DNA of 43,155 nt from an uncultured Hyphomicrobiales bacterium (GTDB lineage: Bacteria; Pseudomonadota; Alphaproteobacteria; Rhizobiales; Beijerinckiaceae), in NCBI GenBank assembly GCA_903932565.1, contig CAIZGQ010000401.1:1-43155 (forward strand), written 5' to 3'. The notes beneath the pieces were generated by a model. That model worked only from the letters and a program-made list of their open reading frames with translations, was not told where the DNA came from and did no database searches. Positions 1-7,593 of this stretch are shown one piece after another. Within the stretch, counting starts at the first letter, position 1, and each line of letters starts with the position of its first letter. Position numbers and translations under genes: made by a program.

Positions 1-395
1 GCCGGCGAAGTGCCAGCGGACGAGGGCGTGAAGACGTTTTTTTCCTGTTCCCGCGTCAGGTACGGATAGACGTATTGCGCTTGAAGCCGGGACAGGATGG
101 TGGGATCGGTCAACAGCGCATCGATGTTTTCACGCGTCAGCGGCGCGGCCTGCCCATCGGGGCCGCCGACGCCTTCCCAGGCGACGATCGCGCGGCGGCA
201 CAGTTCGCGGCAGAACGCATCGAACCCGGCATCCCTGGCGAAATCTTCGACCGGATGGGTGGCCTCGGTCAGCGCCTGGCGGGCGGCGCTGACGGCCGAG
301 GGGCCGATGGGGCGCATCAGCACCCGCAAAGGGTTTTCGCCTTCGATCAACGTCAGCCATGCTTCGGCGGTGTGTGTGGTGGCCAGCTGATACAT
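1..395 (-). CDS. Tail assembly chaperone (gpG-like), N-terminal part, runs off the window
   Basis: The gene starts with ATG at 395, overlapping the stop of the tail tube gene (TGATG), and is open to position 1 (131 whole codons). It lies right after the tail tube gene; in siphoviruses this is the place of the chaperone that coats the tape measure during tail assembly. The sequence is a small helical protein ending in a TREQEKN...SAGTSP stretch typical of such chaperones. If position 1 is joined to 43155 the frame continues and stops at 43101, giving 149 residues. A slippery A AAA AAC heptamer at 36-42 is in the right frame for -1 frameshifting. The chaperone role is inferred from order, size and the slippery site. 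Confidence 0.8.
   Translation of the reverse strand, partial: MYQLATTHTAEAWLTLIEGENPLRVLMRPIGPSAVSAARQALTEATHPVEDFARDAGFDAFCRELCRRAIVAWEGVGGPDGQAAPLTRENIDALLTDPTILSRLQAQYVYPYLTREQEKNVFTPSSAGTSP
36..42 (-). other. Slippery heptamer A_AAA_AAC, candidate -1 frameshift site
   Basis: Reading leftward, codons 118-120 of the chaperone are GAA AAA AAC, so the last A of GAA with the next two codons forms the classic X_XXY_YYZ site. After a -1 shift the ribosome reads CGT CTT CAC and stays open across the window junction to a TAA at 43060-43062. The result is a 163-residue product next to the 149-residue unshifted one. Tail chaperones of long-tailed phages commonly use such a shift. The 43-codon extension is short compared with the usual one. 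Confidence 0.55.
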
Positions 396-1663
396 CAGTA
401 GCCTACGACGTCGTTTTTCAGCGTGACAACCAGCGAGTTGCCGCTGCTGCCCGTCTTGATAGGAAATGAAACTTCGACACCGCCAGGGCCGGTAACTGGA
501 CGCTTCGCCTTTGGAAAATAGGCGCCATTGATCTGAAAATCCACCGACTGGCCATTGCCGATGACCCAACCAAAGTTGATCGTGGCTGCCGTCTGGTTCT
601 GCGCATAGTTGAGCAGCGTCTGATCCTGAAAGCGGACCTTCAATGTACCTTCCATCGTGACCACGCCCGGATCGGCGCCGCCGATGCGGCCATCGTTGCG
701 GATGACTTCCAGTTTGGCCATATTGTTGGCGTACATGAATTCGGCATCAACAAGCGCGCCAAGCGCCGTGCCGTTGAGGTTCACATATCCGGTGGCCATG
801 GCAAATCGCAGCGCCGAAAGTACGCTTGGGCTGACGCCTGCTGCTGGCACGTTGGTAATCGTTTCGCCCTGGCCGATGACATCAAAATCGGCCGACAGCA
901 ACCCGCCACGCTGCATCTTGACCGACAGTTTGTTGACTAGGCAGCCATAGTTGGTGCCCCACACTGGCGTGGTCAGATCGGGATAGCCAATCTCCATCGA
1001 CAGCGACGGCAGCAGCGTGGCGCCAGAGGTGAACACGTGAGTGTTGCCACCCCCCAGCAGCGTGGGTGCCGACAGCGTGACATTGGCGGTAGCAGTAGCG
1101 GCCAGGGCAACACTGTTGGCCGTGGTGCCCGCTGTTTTTGCCGTGATCGTCAGAACTGCGCCGCTGGCCGCATAATTCTGGGTTGCCAGCGCGCCGGTGG
1201 CGGCGGCCAGATATGTCTGCAGCGCAGCGACGGTGGCGGTAACGCTGGCGCCGATGTTGACCTGCGCGCCGGTAGCGCCGCTTGTGACGAAGGTGATGGT
1301 GACGCCATTGATGGTGATCGTGCTGGCGGCTGCCGGCTGTGCGGTAAAGATTATCGTGCCGGATGCCGTACCGGTGGCGGCAGTCGTGATGGGCTGTGCC
1401 AGCAGACCCTTCAGCCACAAGCCAATATTGCGCAGATCGAGCGGTACCGAAACTTTGCCAAGGTTATCGACAATATCGAAGATCGGTGCTTGCGCATCGC
1501 GGCCGAGGCCGAGGATATCATTTTCCAGCGTGTTCTGGGTTTCGCCCATGTCGCTGCTGCGAAACGGGATGCGAAACCAGTTGGCACCCGATGCCGGCGG
1601 GGTGCCATACGTCGATTCAAAAGCGGCGTTGAGCAGCGCGTTGGCGCCCTGTGCACGAGGCAT
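395..1663 (-). CDS. Major tail tube protein with an inserted beta-rich domain
   Basis: This 422-residue protein polymerises into the tail tube. The N-terminus (about 1-90) and C-terminal half (about 210-422) have the character of phage tail tube proteins, with alternating beta strands, and the gene sits between the tail completion gene and the chaperone. Residues about 95-205 are an Ala/Thr/Gly-rich insert with the pattern TITINGVTITF, TGAQVNIGAS and LTITAKTAGTTANSVAL. That pattern is seen as a mobile surface domain in several phage structural proteins. The start is ATG at 1663, preceded by TAGGAG with good spacing. Assignment to the tail tube is by position and sequence character. Confidence 0.8.
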   Translation of the reverse strand: MPRAQGANALLNAAFESTYGTPPASGANWFRIPFRSSDMGETQNTLENDILGLGRDAQAPIFDIVDNLGKVSVPLDLRNIGLWLKGLLAQPITTAATGTASGTIIFTAQPAAASTITINGVTITFVTSGATGAQVNIGASVTATVAALQTYLAAATGALATQNYAASGAVLTITAKTAGTTANSVALAATATANVTLSAPTLLGGGNTHVFTSGATLLPSLSMEIGYPDLTTPVWGTNYGCLVNKLSVKMQRGGLLSADFDVIGQGETITNVPAAGVSPSVLSALRFAMATGYVNLNGTALGALVDAEFMYANNMAKLEVIRNDGRIGGADPGVVTMEGTLKVRFQDQTLLNYAQNQTAATINFGWVIGNGQSVDFQINGAYFPKAKRPVTGPGGVEVSFPIKTGSSGNSLVVTLKNDVVGY

Positions 1664-1691
1664 GGCAGACTCCTATAGGTGCTTCGGCGGC

Positions 1692-2144
1692 CTATGCCCC
1701 GAGCGGGTTGTTCACGACGTATTCGGCGACGACATCGAAGTTGGCGATGCGAACCGGGACGGAATTGATCACATCATCGCTCGACACGGTGGCGGCGGTG
1801 ACATCGAGAAATTGGCACAATCCCGACAGCGACCGATTGGCGACGACGGCAGCGCCGATCGCCGTTCCAGCAACATCAAGTGCGACCTCGATCGCAGCGC
1901 CATTGCTGGCGCCGACGGGCAACAGGATCTCCACCGGAATGCGGTGGGTATAGATGTAGGTTAGCGGCGACATTTCCATTTCAGGATCACCGGGGTCACC
2001 CGGATCGCCGATGATCATGCCGTCAGCAGGAATGCGTTCGGGCTTCATCGTGTCGGCGGTAAAGCCTCGCACATCAAAGCCCGGGCATGCGGCAGCGACA
2101 AGCGACTGGACTGCCGACAGCACCTGCAGGCGCTTGCTAGTCAT
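1692..2144 (-). CDS. Tail terminator/completion protein (gpU-like)
   Basis: A 150-residue protein just before the tail tube gene, overlapping the upstream gene by 4 bp. It contains YIYTHRIPVEILLPVG and ends in a strand-rich region, resembling the minor tail proteins that cap the tail tube and join it to the head connector. The acidic GDPGDPGDPEMEM stretch at about 46-58 is a low-complexity loop. The assignment is from gene order (joining protein, this gene, tail tube) and general sequence character; no catalytic motif is expected. Confidence 0.6.
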   Translation of the reverse strand: MTSKRLQVLSAVQSLVAAACPGFDVRGFTADTMKPERIPADGMIIGDPGDPGDPEMEMSPLTYIYTHRIPVEILLPVGASNGAAIEVALDVAGTAIGAAVVANRSLSGLCQFLDVTAATVSSDDVINSVPVRIANFDVVAEYVVNNPLGA

Positions 2145-2755
2145 TGGCCGATCCTTTTGTCGATCGCAGCAGGAATGGTCGCTGCCACCTGATTGACATG
2201 CGCCTGCACCTCGATGCGTTTTTGCCCAGCCACCATCGGGACGAACGTATAGAGCAGCACCAGATCGCGCTTTTTGGTGCCGCGTTTGCGCACGCCCTTG
2301 ATATTCAGGCTTTGATCGAACAGGCCGAGCAAGTGGCCAGCTTTGCCTGGAATGACGATGATCGGGCGGCCCAATTTGGCCTGAACCGCCGCCACCGTCA
2401 GCCGCGCGCCCTTTTTGCCGGTGATGCGCCGCGCCGCGTCAGTCGGCACCGCCAGATAGCGGTGCCCATTGATCGGTACGACGGCATTACCGCTGTCGAA
2501 GAACTGCACGATTTTTGGTGCCTTTGACCAGATGAACCCCGTTGGGCTGATGGAATTGGCCTTCTCCGGGTAGATCTTGCTGCGCCAAGTATTGGCAACG
2601 CGACTGCCCAACCCCACAGCCTGCGCCTCCGCCCGCAAGGCGAGTTTCAGCGTGTTGGTGGCATCACGCATCGCGCCGGTGATAGCTCGGCCAAGCGCGT
2701 GTTCGGCGCCGCCGGCCTTTAACAGCGTGCCGCCCATTTTGACTTTGGCATGCAT
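2141..2755 (-). CDS. Putative minor tail/head-tail connector protein (DUF6441-like)
   Basis: A 204-residue basic protein whose ATG overlaps the upstream stop at 2755. The middle part (FIWSKAPKIVQFFDSG...HRYLAVPT, about 73-106) is the most recognisable stretch and resembles proteins grouped as DUF6441. These sit at this place in phage genomes, between head-tail joining and tail completion genes. It probably plays the role of lambda gpZ in making tails joinable to heads. Family membership is from memory of the pattern and the role is inferred from position. Confidence 0.5.
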   Translation of the reverse strand: MHAKVKMGGTLLKAGGAEHALGRAITGAMRDATNTLKLALRAEAQAVGLGSRVANTWRSKIYPEKANSISPTGFIWSKAPKIVQFFDSGNAVVPINGHRYLAVPTDAARRITGKKGARLTVAAVQAKLGRPIIVIPGKAGHLLGLFDQSLNIKGVRKRGTKKRDLVLLYTFVPMVAGQKRIEVQAHVNQVAATIPAAIDKRIGQ

Positions 2756-3072
2756 CAGACTGGATCTGACGCAGCCTGGATGATCCAGGACATGCCTTCA
2801 TCATCGAGCAGGGGTGCGGCTAGCACGTACAGGTTTTCAGCACCGATGACGATCGTGTCGCCGGTGACGGGTTGCGGGATAGCCGACACGGCGATTGTCA
2901 GGCTGTCGCCATCACGCATCGTTGCACCGAAGCTGTGGTGCGATTCCTCGCCCCGATGCGTGCGGATGGCGCGCGTGGTATATGATCCGCCTGCCATTGG
3001 CAGGTATGTCACCGCCACCGAGCCGGCCGCCGATAACAGGACGGAGAGCGCGGTGGCGAAAGGATCGGACAT
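2755..3072 (-). CDS. Head-tail joining protein (gpFII-like)
   Basis: A 105-residue protein starting MSDPFATALSVLL, the usual opening of small head-tail joining proteins of this phage type. These bind the connector and form the tail attachment surface. The start chosen is ATG at 3072, two codons after the stop of the cement gene; longer in-frame extensions overlap that gene and look non-coding. The C-terminus overlaps the start of the next gene. The sequence is mostly beta strand, as in lambda gpFII. Confidence 0.6.
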   Translation of the reverse strand: MSDPFATALSVLLSAAGSVAVTYLPMAGGSYTTRAIRTHRGEESHHSFGATMRDGDSLTIAVSAIPQPVTGDTIVIGAENLYVLAAPLLDDEGMSWIIQAASDPV

Positions 3073-3076
3073 CAGC

Positions 3077-3403
3077 TTAGAACTGGCCGGACAGGATAAC
3101 CTGAACAGTGGCGTCACCCGATGCCTGGGCCGTCAGCGCGGCGCCGACTTTGGTGTTACCGCTGGCTGTGGTGGTCAGGTTCTTGTTGGTGTTGTCCCAG
3201 TAGAGCGCAGCGCCCTGTGTAATGGCGCCGGTTGCCTTTGGCAGTGTGAACACGCCGAGGCGCGAGAGCTGGACGGTAGTGTTGATGGCTGCCGGAGCCG
3301 AGGCCACGCCGAAGATCACACCGACCAACGCGCCATCGCCCGAATTGAGATTATAGGGGGCAAGAACGGGAACGACTTTGCCGGGGAAAAGGAAATTACG
3401 CAT
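3077..3403 (-). CDS. Capsid cement/decoration protein, DUF2190 family
   Basis: A 108-residue protein with the pattern of DUF2190: an opening MRNFLFPG, then SGDGALVGVIFGVA, LGVFTLPKATGAI and ALYWDNTNKNLTTT. Members decorate or stabilise the capsid lattice, and the gene usually follows the major capsid gene, as here. Length is typical. The start at 3403 is the first ATG. Confidence 0.8.
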   Translation of the reverse strand: MRNFLFPGKVVPVLAPYNLNSGDGALVGVIFGVASAPAAINTTVQLSRLGVFTLPKATGAITQGAALYWDNTNKNLTTTASGNTKVGAALTAQASGDATVQVILSGQF

Positions 3404-3444
3404 GGGATTGATCCCTTCGATTGGTGAGGTTCATGCAGCCGGAT

Positions 3445-3654
3445 TTAGGCGGCCGGTGGTTCGGGTGCCGGTTCGACTGCGACGTCAGCAGCAGCGGCGA
3501 GCGCGGCTTCGAATTCGTCGGTGACGTCTTCGACCTGACCATCATCGATCAGGCGCTGCGCTTCGACTTCGTCATCGAGCATAAGCACACCGGCATCGGG
3601 ATAAACCAGCTTTCCGTACACAGCGACCGGCTGTTTCAGCGAAAGATATTTCAT
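3445..3654 (-). CDS. Small hypothetical head-region protein
   Basis: A 69-residue acidic protein between the capsid and cement genes. GGGAG precedes ATG 3654 with good spacing, so this start is preferred over ATG 3684. The core KYLSLKQPVAVYGKLVYPDAG then EAQRLIDDGQVEDV resembles many tiny phage proteins that read 'strand, acidic residue, helix, ID-x-G'. The C-terminus is an Ala/Pro/Glu-rich tail. Function is unknown; a role in head completion or decoration is inferred from position only. Confidence 0.65.
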   Translation of the reverse strand: MKYLSLKQPVAVYGKLVYPDAGVLMLDDEVEAQRLIDDGQVEDVTDEFEAALAAAADVAVEPAPEPPAA

Positions 3655-3750
3655 GGGTAGAACTCCCATCGGGGCGCCGATCACAGCGCCCCGGGTTGCG
3701 ACGTGGCAATCCTTGTGGGGCCGGAGCGCGCGATATACGCGCCGGCCTTA

Positions 3751-5859
3751 TCAGGTGCCGGGGTTGTAGAAGGCCGAGCGCCAGTTGATGGCGCCGACGC
3801 CATAGTCGAGGCGCACCTTGAATTCGGTACCATCCACGCGCCAACCCACGCTGTTGTCGAGAAACGGCTCCTCGATGCCGTTGAGGAATACCACCTCGAT
3901 CGCTGGCGCCATTTCCTTGTCGGCGAAGAAGTACCAGCCATGGCCGCTGGTGCCGACATTAAGGCGTGCCGAACCGACGATATCGCCGACCAGGCCCGCC
4001 ACCTTGTTGGGCACCTGAAACTTGCTCGATACCTCGACGTCATAGGGCGCGCCGATGATGACCTTTGCCTGACCTTCGTCAAACAGCGTGCACAGCAGCG
4101 TTTCGGGGCGAATATCGAGGATTTCGTTGCCCGACGGATCGAGCTGGCTAGCCATCGAAATGCGCGCCGCATCGAACGCCGCAACGCCGATCAACGCCGC
4201 AGCCGGTGCCGATACGCCTCCAGGCAGAGTCCACGAGCCACCAGCGATGTTGCGGTGGGCGGTCGAGAACAGCGCATTGCCGTCGTACATCGTCGGGTTG
4301 GACACCAGCAGCGCGTAGACGTCCTTTTCGATCGTGAGCTTGGCCGCGCGGCCCAGATCGCTGGCGAGCGTAACGAAGGCGCCCATATCGTCATTGATGA
4401 TCGCCTGGCGCGACAGGCTGATGATGTTACCTTTCGTGCCCGCGCTGATCTGCTGCTTTTCGCCGTCAGGAATGCCCTTGTTCTTGAATTCGCCCTGATC
4501 GGTGAGCGAATCGAGCGAGCTGAATGTGCCGCGCAGATAGCGGTTGGACGGACGGAAGTCGGTGACAGTGCCTGTGCCCGCAAACCGCGACCAGGTGTCC
4601 GGCGTGACCTGATAAGCCGCCTGCAGCACTTTGTTCATGGTGTTTTCGAGCAGGATCGGGAAATCGCCTGCTCCCTGGCTGATGGCGTTGCGCATGGTGA
4701 ACGCTTCGCCGATGTATTGCGCCGGATCGCGGCTGATGTCTTTTGCACCAGAGCGTACTAGGGCTTCGCGAGCAAGATCCCGCAAGCTGATGCCAGCGAA
4801 TTCACCCGGCGACAGATCGAGTTTTTCACCCCGTGCCGATGCGGCCTTTGTCACGGCAGCTTTCATGCCGGACCGCACGATCAGCCAGTTGGTCGCGCCC
4901 TGCAGCCACTTGTCGCGTTCGTCGGCGGTGATGGTGATCGCGCCACCGGGGGCGCCGGAATGGTCGCCTTCGTTGCGGGCGGCGAGCACATCAAGGATGC
5001 TATTGCGTGCAGCATCGATCGAGACGCCGGTATCGATTAGGCCCTGAATGGTGGCATTGTCGATGCGATGTTTTGTGCCCAGTTCACGGATAGATGCCGC
5101 GCGCGCGCGTTCGTTGGCGACGGCCATTGCCGAGGCCGACGCGGCAGCCTGAGCAGTCTGGTCTGCAATACGATTGGCTTCCGCAGCAGCGGCGGCCGCA
5201 ATTTCTTCTGGTGTCATGGACTTGCCTTTCGGATTGACAGGGGGGCGCGCCGGCTGATTGCCGGCCATTGCCAGTGCTGTGCCGGCAATGAGCCGGTGGT
5301 TTGGGGCCTTGCGGAACCCAAATTTGGTGATGTTGACGGCATTGGATGCGCTGGGCGCGGTGCCGATGGTGCTGCAAAAGCCCTGCGCCAGCGCGGTGGC
5401 GGCATCGAGCCAGGTTTCATCGTCCATCATGGCGGACAGCGCAGTGACATCGATACCGGTGCGCGCGGCATAGATGTTGACGATCGTGGTTTTCAGGCGG
5501 TCGAGCTGATCGGCGGCATTGCGCAGATCCTGCGCATCACCGCAGGCGACATCCCACGGGTTGTGGATCATCAGCATCGCGTTGGGTGCCATGATGATCT
5601 CGTCGCCGGCCATCGCCAGCACGCTGGCCATCGATGCGGCCAGGCCATCGATGCGGCAGGTGACTTTCTTGCCCGCCGACTGGGCGCGAGCGAGCGCGTT
5701 GAAGATCGCCAGCCCTTCCATGATCAGGCCGCCGGGGCTGTTGATGGCGAGCGTGATATTGCCCGGCGCCGCATCGATCTGCGGCACCAGCGTGGCGGCA
5801 TCGAGCCCGGCCCAGTCGTCACCGACCGCGCCGTAAATCATCACGGTGGTTTCATCCAT
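3751..5859 (-). CDS. ClpP-like prohead protease fused to major capsid protein
   Basis: A single 702-residue frame joins two proteins that are usually separate. Residues about 1-180 are a ClpP/S14-type serine protease: NSPGG at about 40, catalytic Ser76 in GLAASMAS and His99 in MLMIHNP, with ETWLDAATALAQG following. Residues about 215-290 are an Ala-rich helical linker that could act as scaffold. Residues about 310-702 are a capsid protein with the expected FRPSNRYLRGTFSSL and ETLLC motifs of the fused, Mu gpT-like type. The protease presumably cuts itself and the linker during head maturation. The start overlaps the portal stop by 8 bp. No separate scaffold or capsid gene is seen. Confidence 0.88.
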   Translation of the reverse strand: MDETTVMIYGAVGDDWAGLDAATLVPQIDAAPGNITLAINSPGGLIMEGLAIFNALARAQSAGKKVTCRIDGLAASMASVLAMAGDEIIMAPNAMLMIHNPWDVACGDAQDLRNAADQLDRLKTTIVNIYAARTGIDVTALSAMMDDETWLDAATALAQGFCSTIGTAPSASNAVNITKFGFRKAPNHRLIAGTALAMAGNQPARPPVNPKGKSMTPEEIAAAAAAEANRIADQTAQAAASASAMAVANERARAASIRELGTKHRIDNATIQGLIDTGVSIDAARNSILDVLAARNEGDHSGAPGGAITITADERDKWLQGATNWLIVRSGMKAAVTKAASARGEKLDLSPGEFAGISLRDLAREALVRSGAKDISRDPAQYIGEAFTMRNAISQGAGDFPILLENTMNKVLQAAYQVTPDTWSRFAGTGTVTDFRPSNRYLRGTFSSLDSLTDQGEFKNKGIPDGEKQQISAGTKGNIISLSRQAIINDDMGAFVTLASDLGRAAKLTIEKDVYALLVSNPTMYDGNALFSTAHRNIAGGSWTLPGGVSAPAAALIGVAAFDAARISMASQLDPSGNEILDIRPETLLCTLFDEGQAKVIIGAPYDVEVSSKFQVPNKVAGLVGDIVGSARLNVGTSGHGWYFFADKEMAPAIEVVFLNGIEEPFLDNSVGWRVDGTEFKVRLDYGVGAINWRSAFYNPGT

Positions 5860-7351
5860 TGTTGGGTTTGCCTTTTGCGTCCATCTGCGCGAGCGTCAGC
5901 GCCGCAACAGGATTGCCGACTTGGGTGACCTGGCCGGGGTCGCAATCGAGCACGAGGCCCAGTTCTTTCAGCCGGGCAAAATCGTGGGCCAGTTCTTCGA
6001 GGAAATCGTCGGGATCTTCGCCGCGTTCGCGCGCCGCGCCGCTGATCGTCTGTTGGCCCGAGCGGATCGCATCGCGGATGGCGGGAATTTCGGTTTCGGG
6101 CGACATCATCGGGAAACGTGGCGGCGACCAGCGAATGGTGACGCCGGTGTTGTCCATGCCCTGCATTTCCCAGGCATCGAGCAGCCAGCGACCGGCCGGT
6201 TCGCACAATTGCGGGATCAGCACGGTGGTCTGGATTGCCTCGATCGACTGTTTGAAATCAAGCCGGCCGATACGCCCCGAGATAAAGCTGACGTTCGACA
6301 GATCGCCGGTCATCACTTCATAGGGCAGGCCCAGGCCCGCCGCGATCGCCTGACGGCTGACGCGCGAAAACGGTTCGTAATCGCCCACGGTGGGTGGGTT
6401 GGAGAATTCGACAGTGCTGCCGGGCGGCAAATCCTCGATCACGCCCGGTTCGATGGCAAAGCTGCTGGGATCGATATCCAGAGCCTGGCCGTTCGAATCG
6501 AGCGTGGCCTGACTGTCACCATCGGGATCGCCGATGCGAAAGGCGGCAAAGCACGCGGCGATTTTCTGACGCACCAGCTGCGCGTCTTCGAATTCGCCGT
6601 AATCCTTGATGCGCACGATGACCGGCGCGAACCATGATTCGCCGTGAACCGCGCCAGGCCGGTGCGTGCGATAGATGTGGGCGATGTCTTCAGCCGGGAT
6701 CAGTTTGACATCCAGCGTGACGGGCACGACCGACCCGGGGTGTTTGGACCACAGCCAGTATCCGGTGCGCCGCCCGATCGCGTCAAAATCCACGCCCTGG
6801 ATACGCACTCCGCCGTTGTCGAGCGGCAGCGATGTCAGCATATGCATCCAGTCGGGTTCCAGCACTTGCAGCTGGAACGGGGCGGGCAGGCGATCGCGCT
6901 TTTTGCGCCAGCGACGGCGCACCAGAACTTCACCCGATACCACCATCGTCTGGGCGGCGAGCAGCTGCAGGCCGTAAAGATTGTGGCGGCCATCGGCGTC
7001 GCAGGCGGTGCTTTCGAAATGGGCGCGGGCCAGTTCGGTAAGCGCCTTGTCCTTCACGCCGTTTTTATAGACGTGAAAACGGATGCCGTTACCGACCATG
7101 TATTGCGCCAGCTTTGACGCGGCATTGGCGGCATAGGCATTGTTGCGGACAACTTCGCGGCCGATGCCGCGCAGCGCCTGGATCGCTGCCGGGTGCAGTT
7201 CGGCATTGCTGTCGCGGCCATTGCGGCGCCAGGATTCGGTGCGGCGGCCATACGATGCGCCATCGTATTCGGCACGGGCACGCATGGGCGGCCGGGGCGC
7301 GCGGGGCACTGTGCCGGGCACGCCAGTCAGCCACCGCGCCAGGCGGGTCAT
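5852..7351 (-). CDS. Portal protein, lambda gpB family
   Basis: This protein forms the dodecameric ring at one capsid vertex through which DNA enters and leaves. Visible features are AAIQALRGIGREVVRNNAYAA near the N-terminus, GEVLVRRRWR, LQVLEPDWM, the PAEDIAHIYR block and GLPYEVMTGDLSNVSF, all typical of lambda-type portals. ATG 7351 gives 499 residues; the frame extends to GTG 7372 or TTG 7402, which would overlap gpW slightly, and no start has a strong ribosome site. It follows terminase and gpW as in lambda. Confidence 0.9.
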   Translation of the reverse strand: MTRLARWLTGVPGTVPRAPRPPMRARAEYDGASYGRRTESWRRNGRDSNAELHPAAIQALRGIGREVVRNNAYAANAASKLAQYMVGNGIRFHVYKNGVKDKALTELARAHFESTACDADGRHNLYGLQLLAAQTMVVSGEVLVRRRWRKKRDRLPAPFQLQVLEPDWMHMLTSLPLDNGGVRIQGVDFDAIGRRTGYWLWSKHPGSVVPVTLDVKLIPAEDIAHIYRTHRPGAVHGESWFAPVIVRIKDYGEFEDAQLVRQKIAACFAAFRIGDPDGDSQATLDSNGQALDIDPSSFAIEPGVIEDLPPGSTVEFSNPPTVGDYEPFSRVSRQAIAAGLGLPYEVMTGDLSNVSFISGRIGRLDFKQSIEAIQTTVLIPQLCEPAGRWLLDAWEMQGMDNTGVTIRWSPPRFPMMSPETEIPAIRDAIRSGQQTISGAARERGEDPDDFLEELAHDFARLKELGLVLDCDPGQVTQVGNPVAALTLAQMDAKGKPNNG

Positions 7352-7376
7352 GATGCCGGGTGGTGGCGCCACGTGG

Positions 7377-7592
7377 TTAGAAGCCGGACCGGAAGCTGGC
7401 AAATTTGCGGCGGACGAAGCCCTGCGCGGCCTGCGTCTGAAGCGTCAGTTCATTCGAGATCATGCGACGGGCCAGCAGCATATGATCGAGCGTCTGATAG
7501 CGGACCTCGCGCCCATCGGCGAAGCGCGTCTGCAGCACGCCACTGGCGATGTTTGCATCGAGCGCATCGAGATCAGACTGTTGCCAGGCCAT
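7377..7592 (-). CDS. W: Head-to-tail connector gpW
   Basis: A 71-residue protein with the gpW pattern: SDLDALDANIASGV, FADGREVRYQTLDHML and a basic C-terminus. In lambda gpW binds the portal after packaging and forms the site for gpFII and the tail. The ATG lies one base after the terminase stop. Length and place (terminase, W, portal) match lambda exactly. Confidence 0.88.
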   Translation of the reverse strand: MAWQQSDLDALDANIASGVLQTRFADGREVRYQTLDHMLLARRMISNELTLQTQAAQGFVRRKFASFRSGF

Positions 7593-7593
7593 G

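Noticed and set aside
3703..4761. 352-codon plus-strand frame opposite the capsid gene
   Set aside because: Antisense shadow of the protease-capsid gene, rich in Arg/Ala/Asp, no ribosome site.
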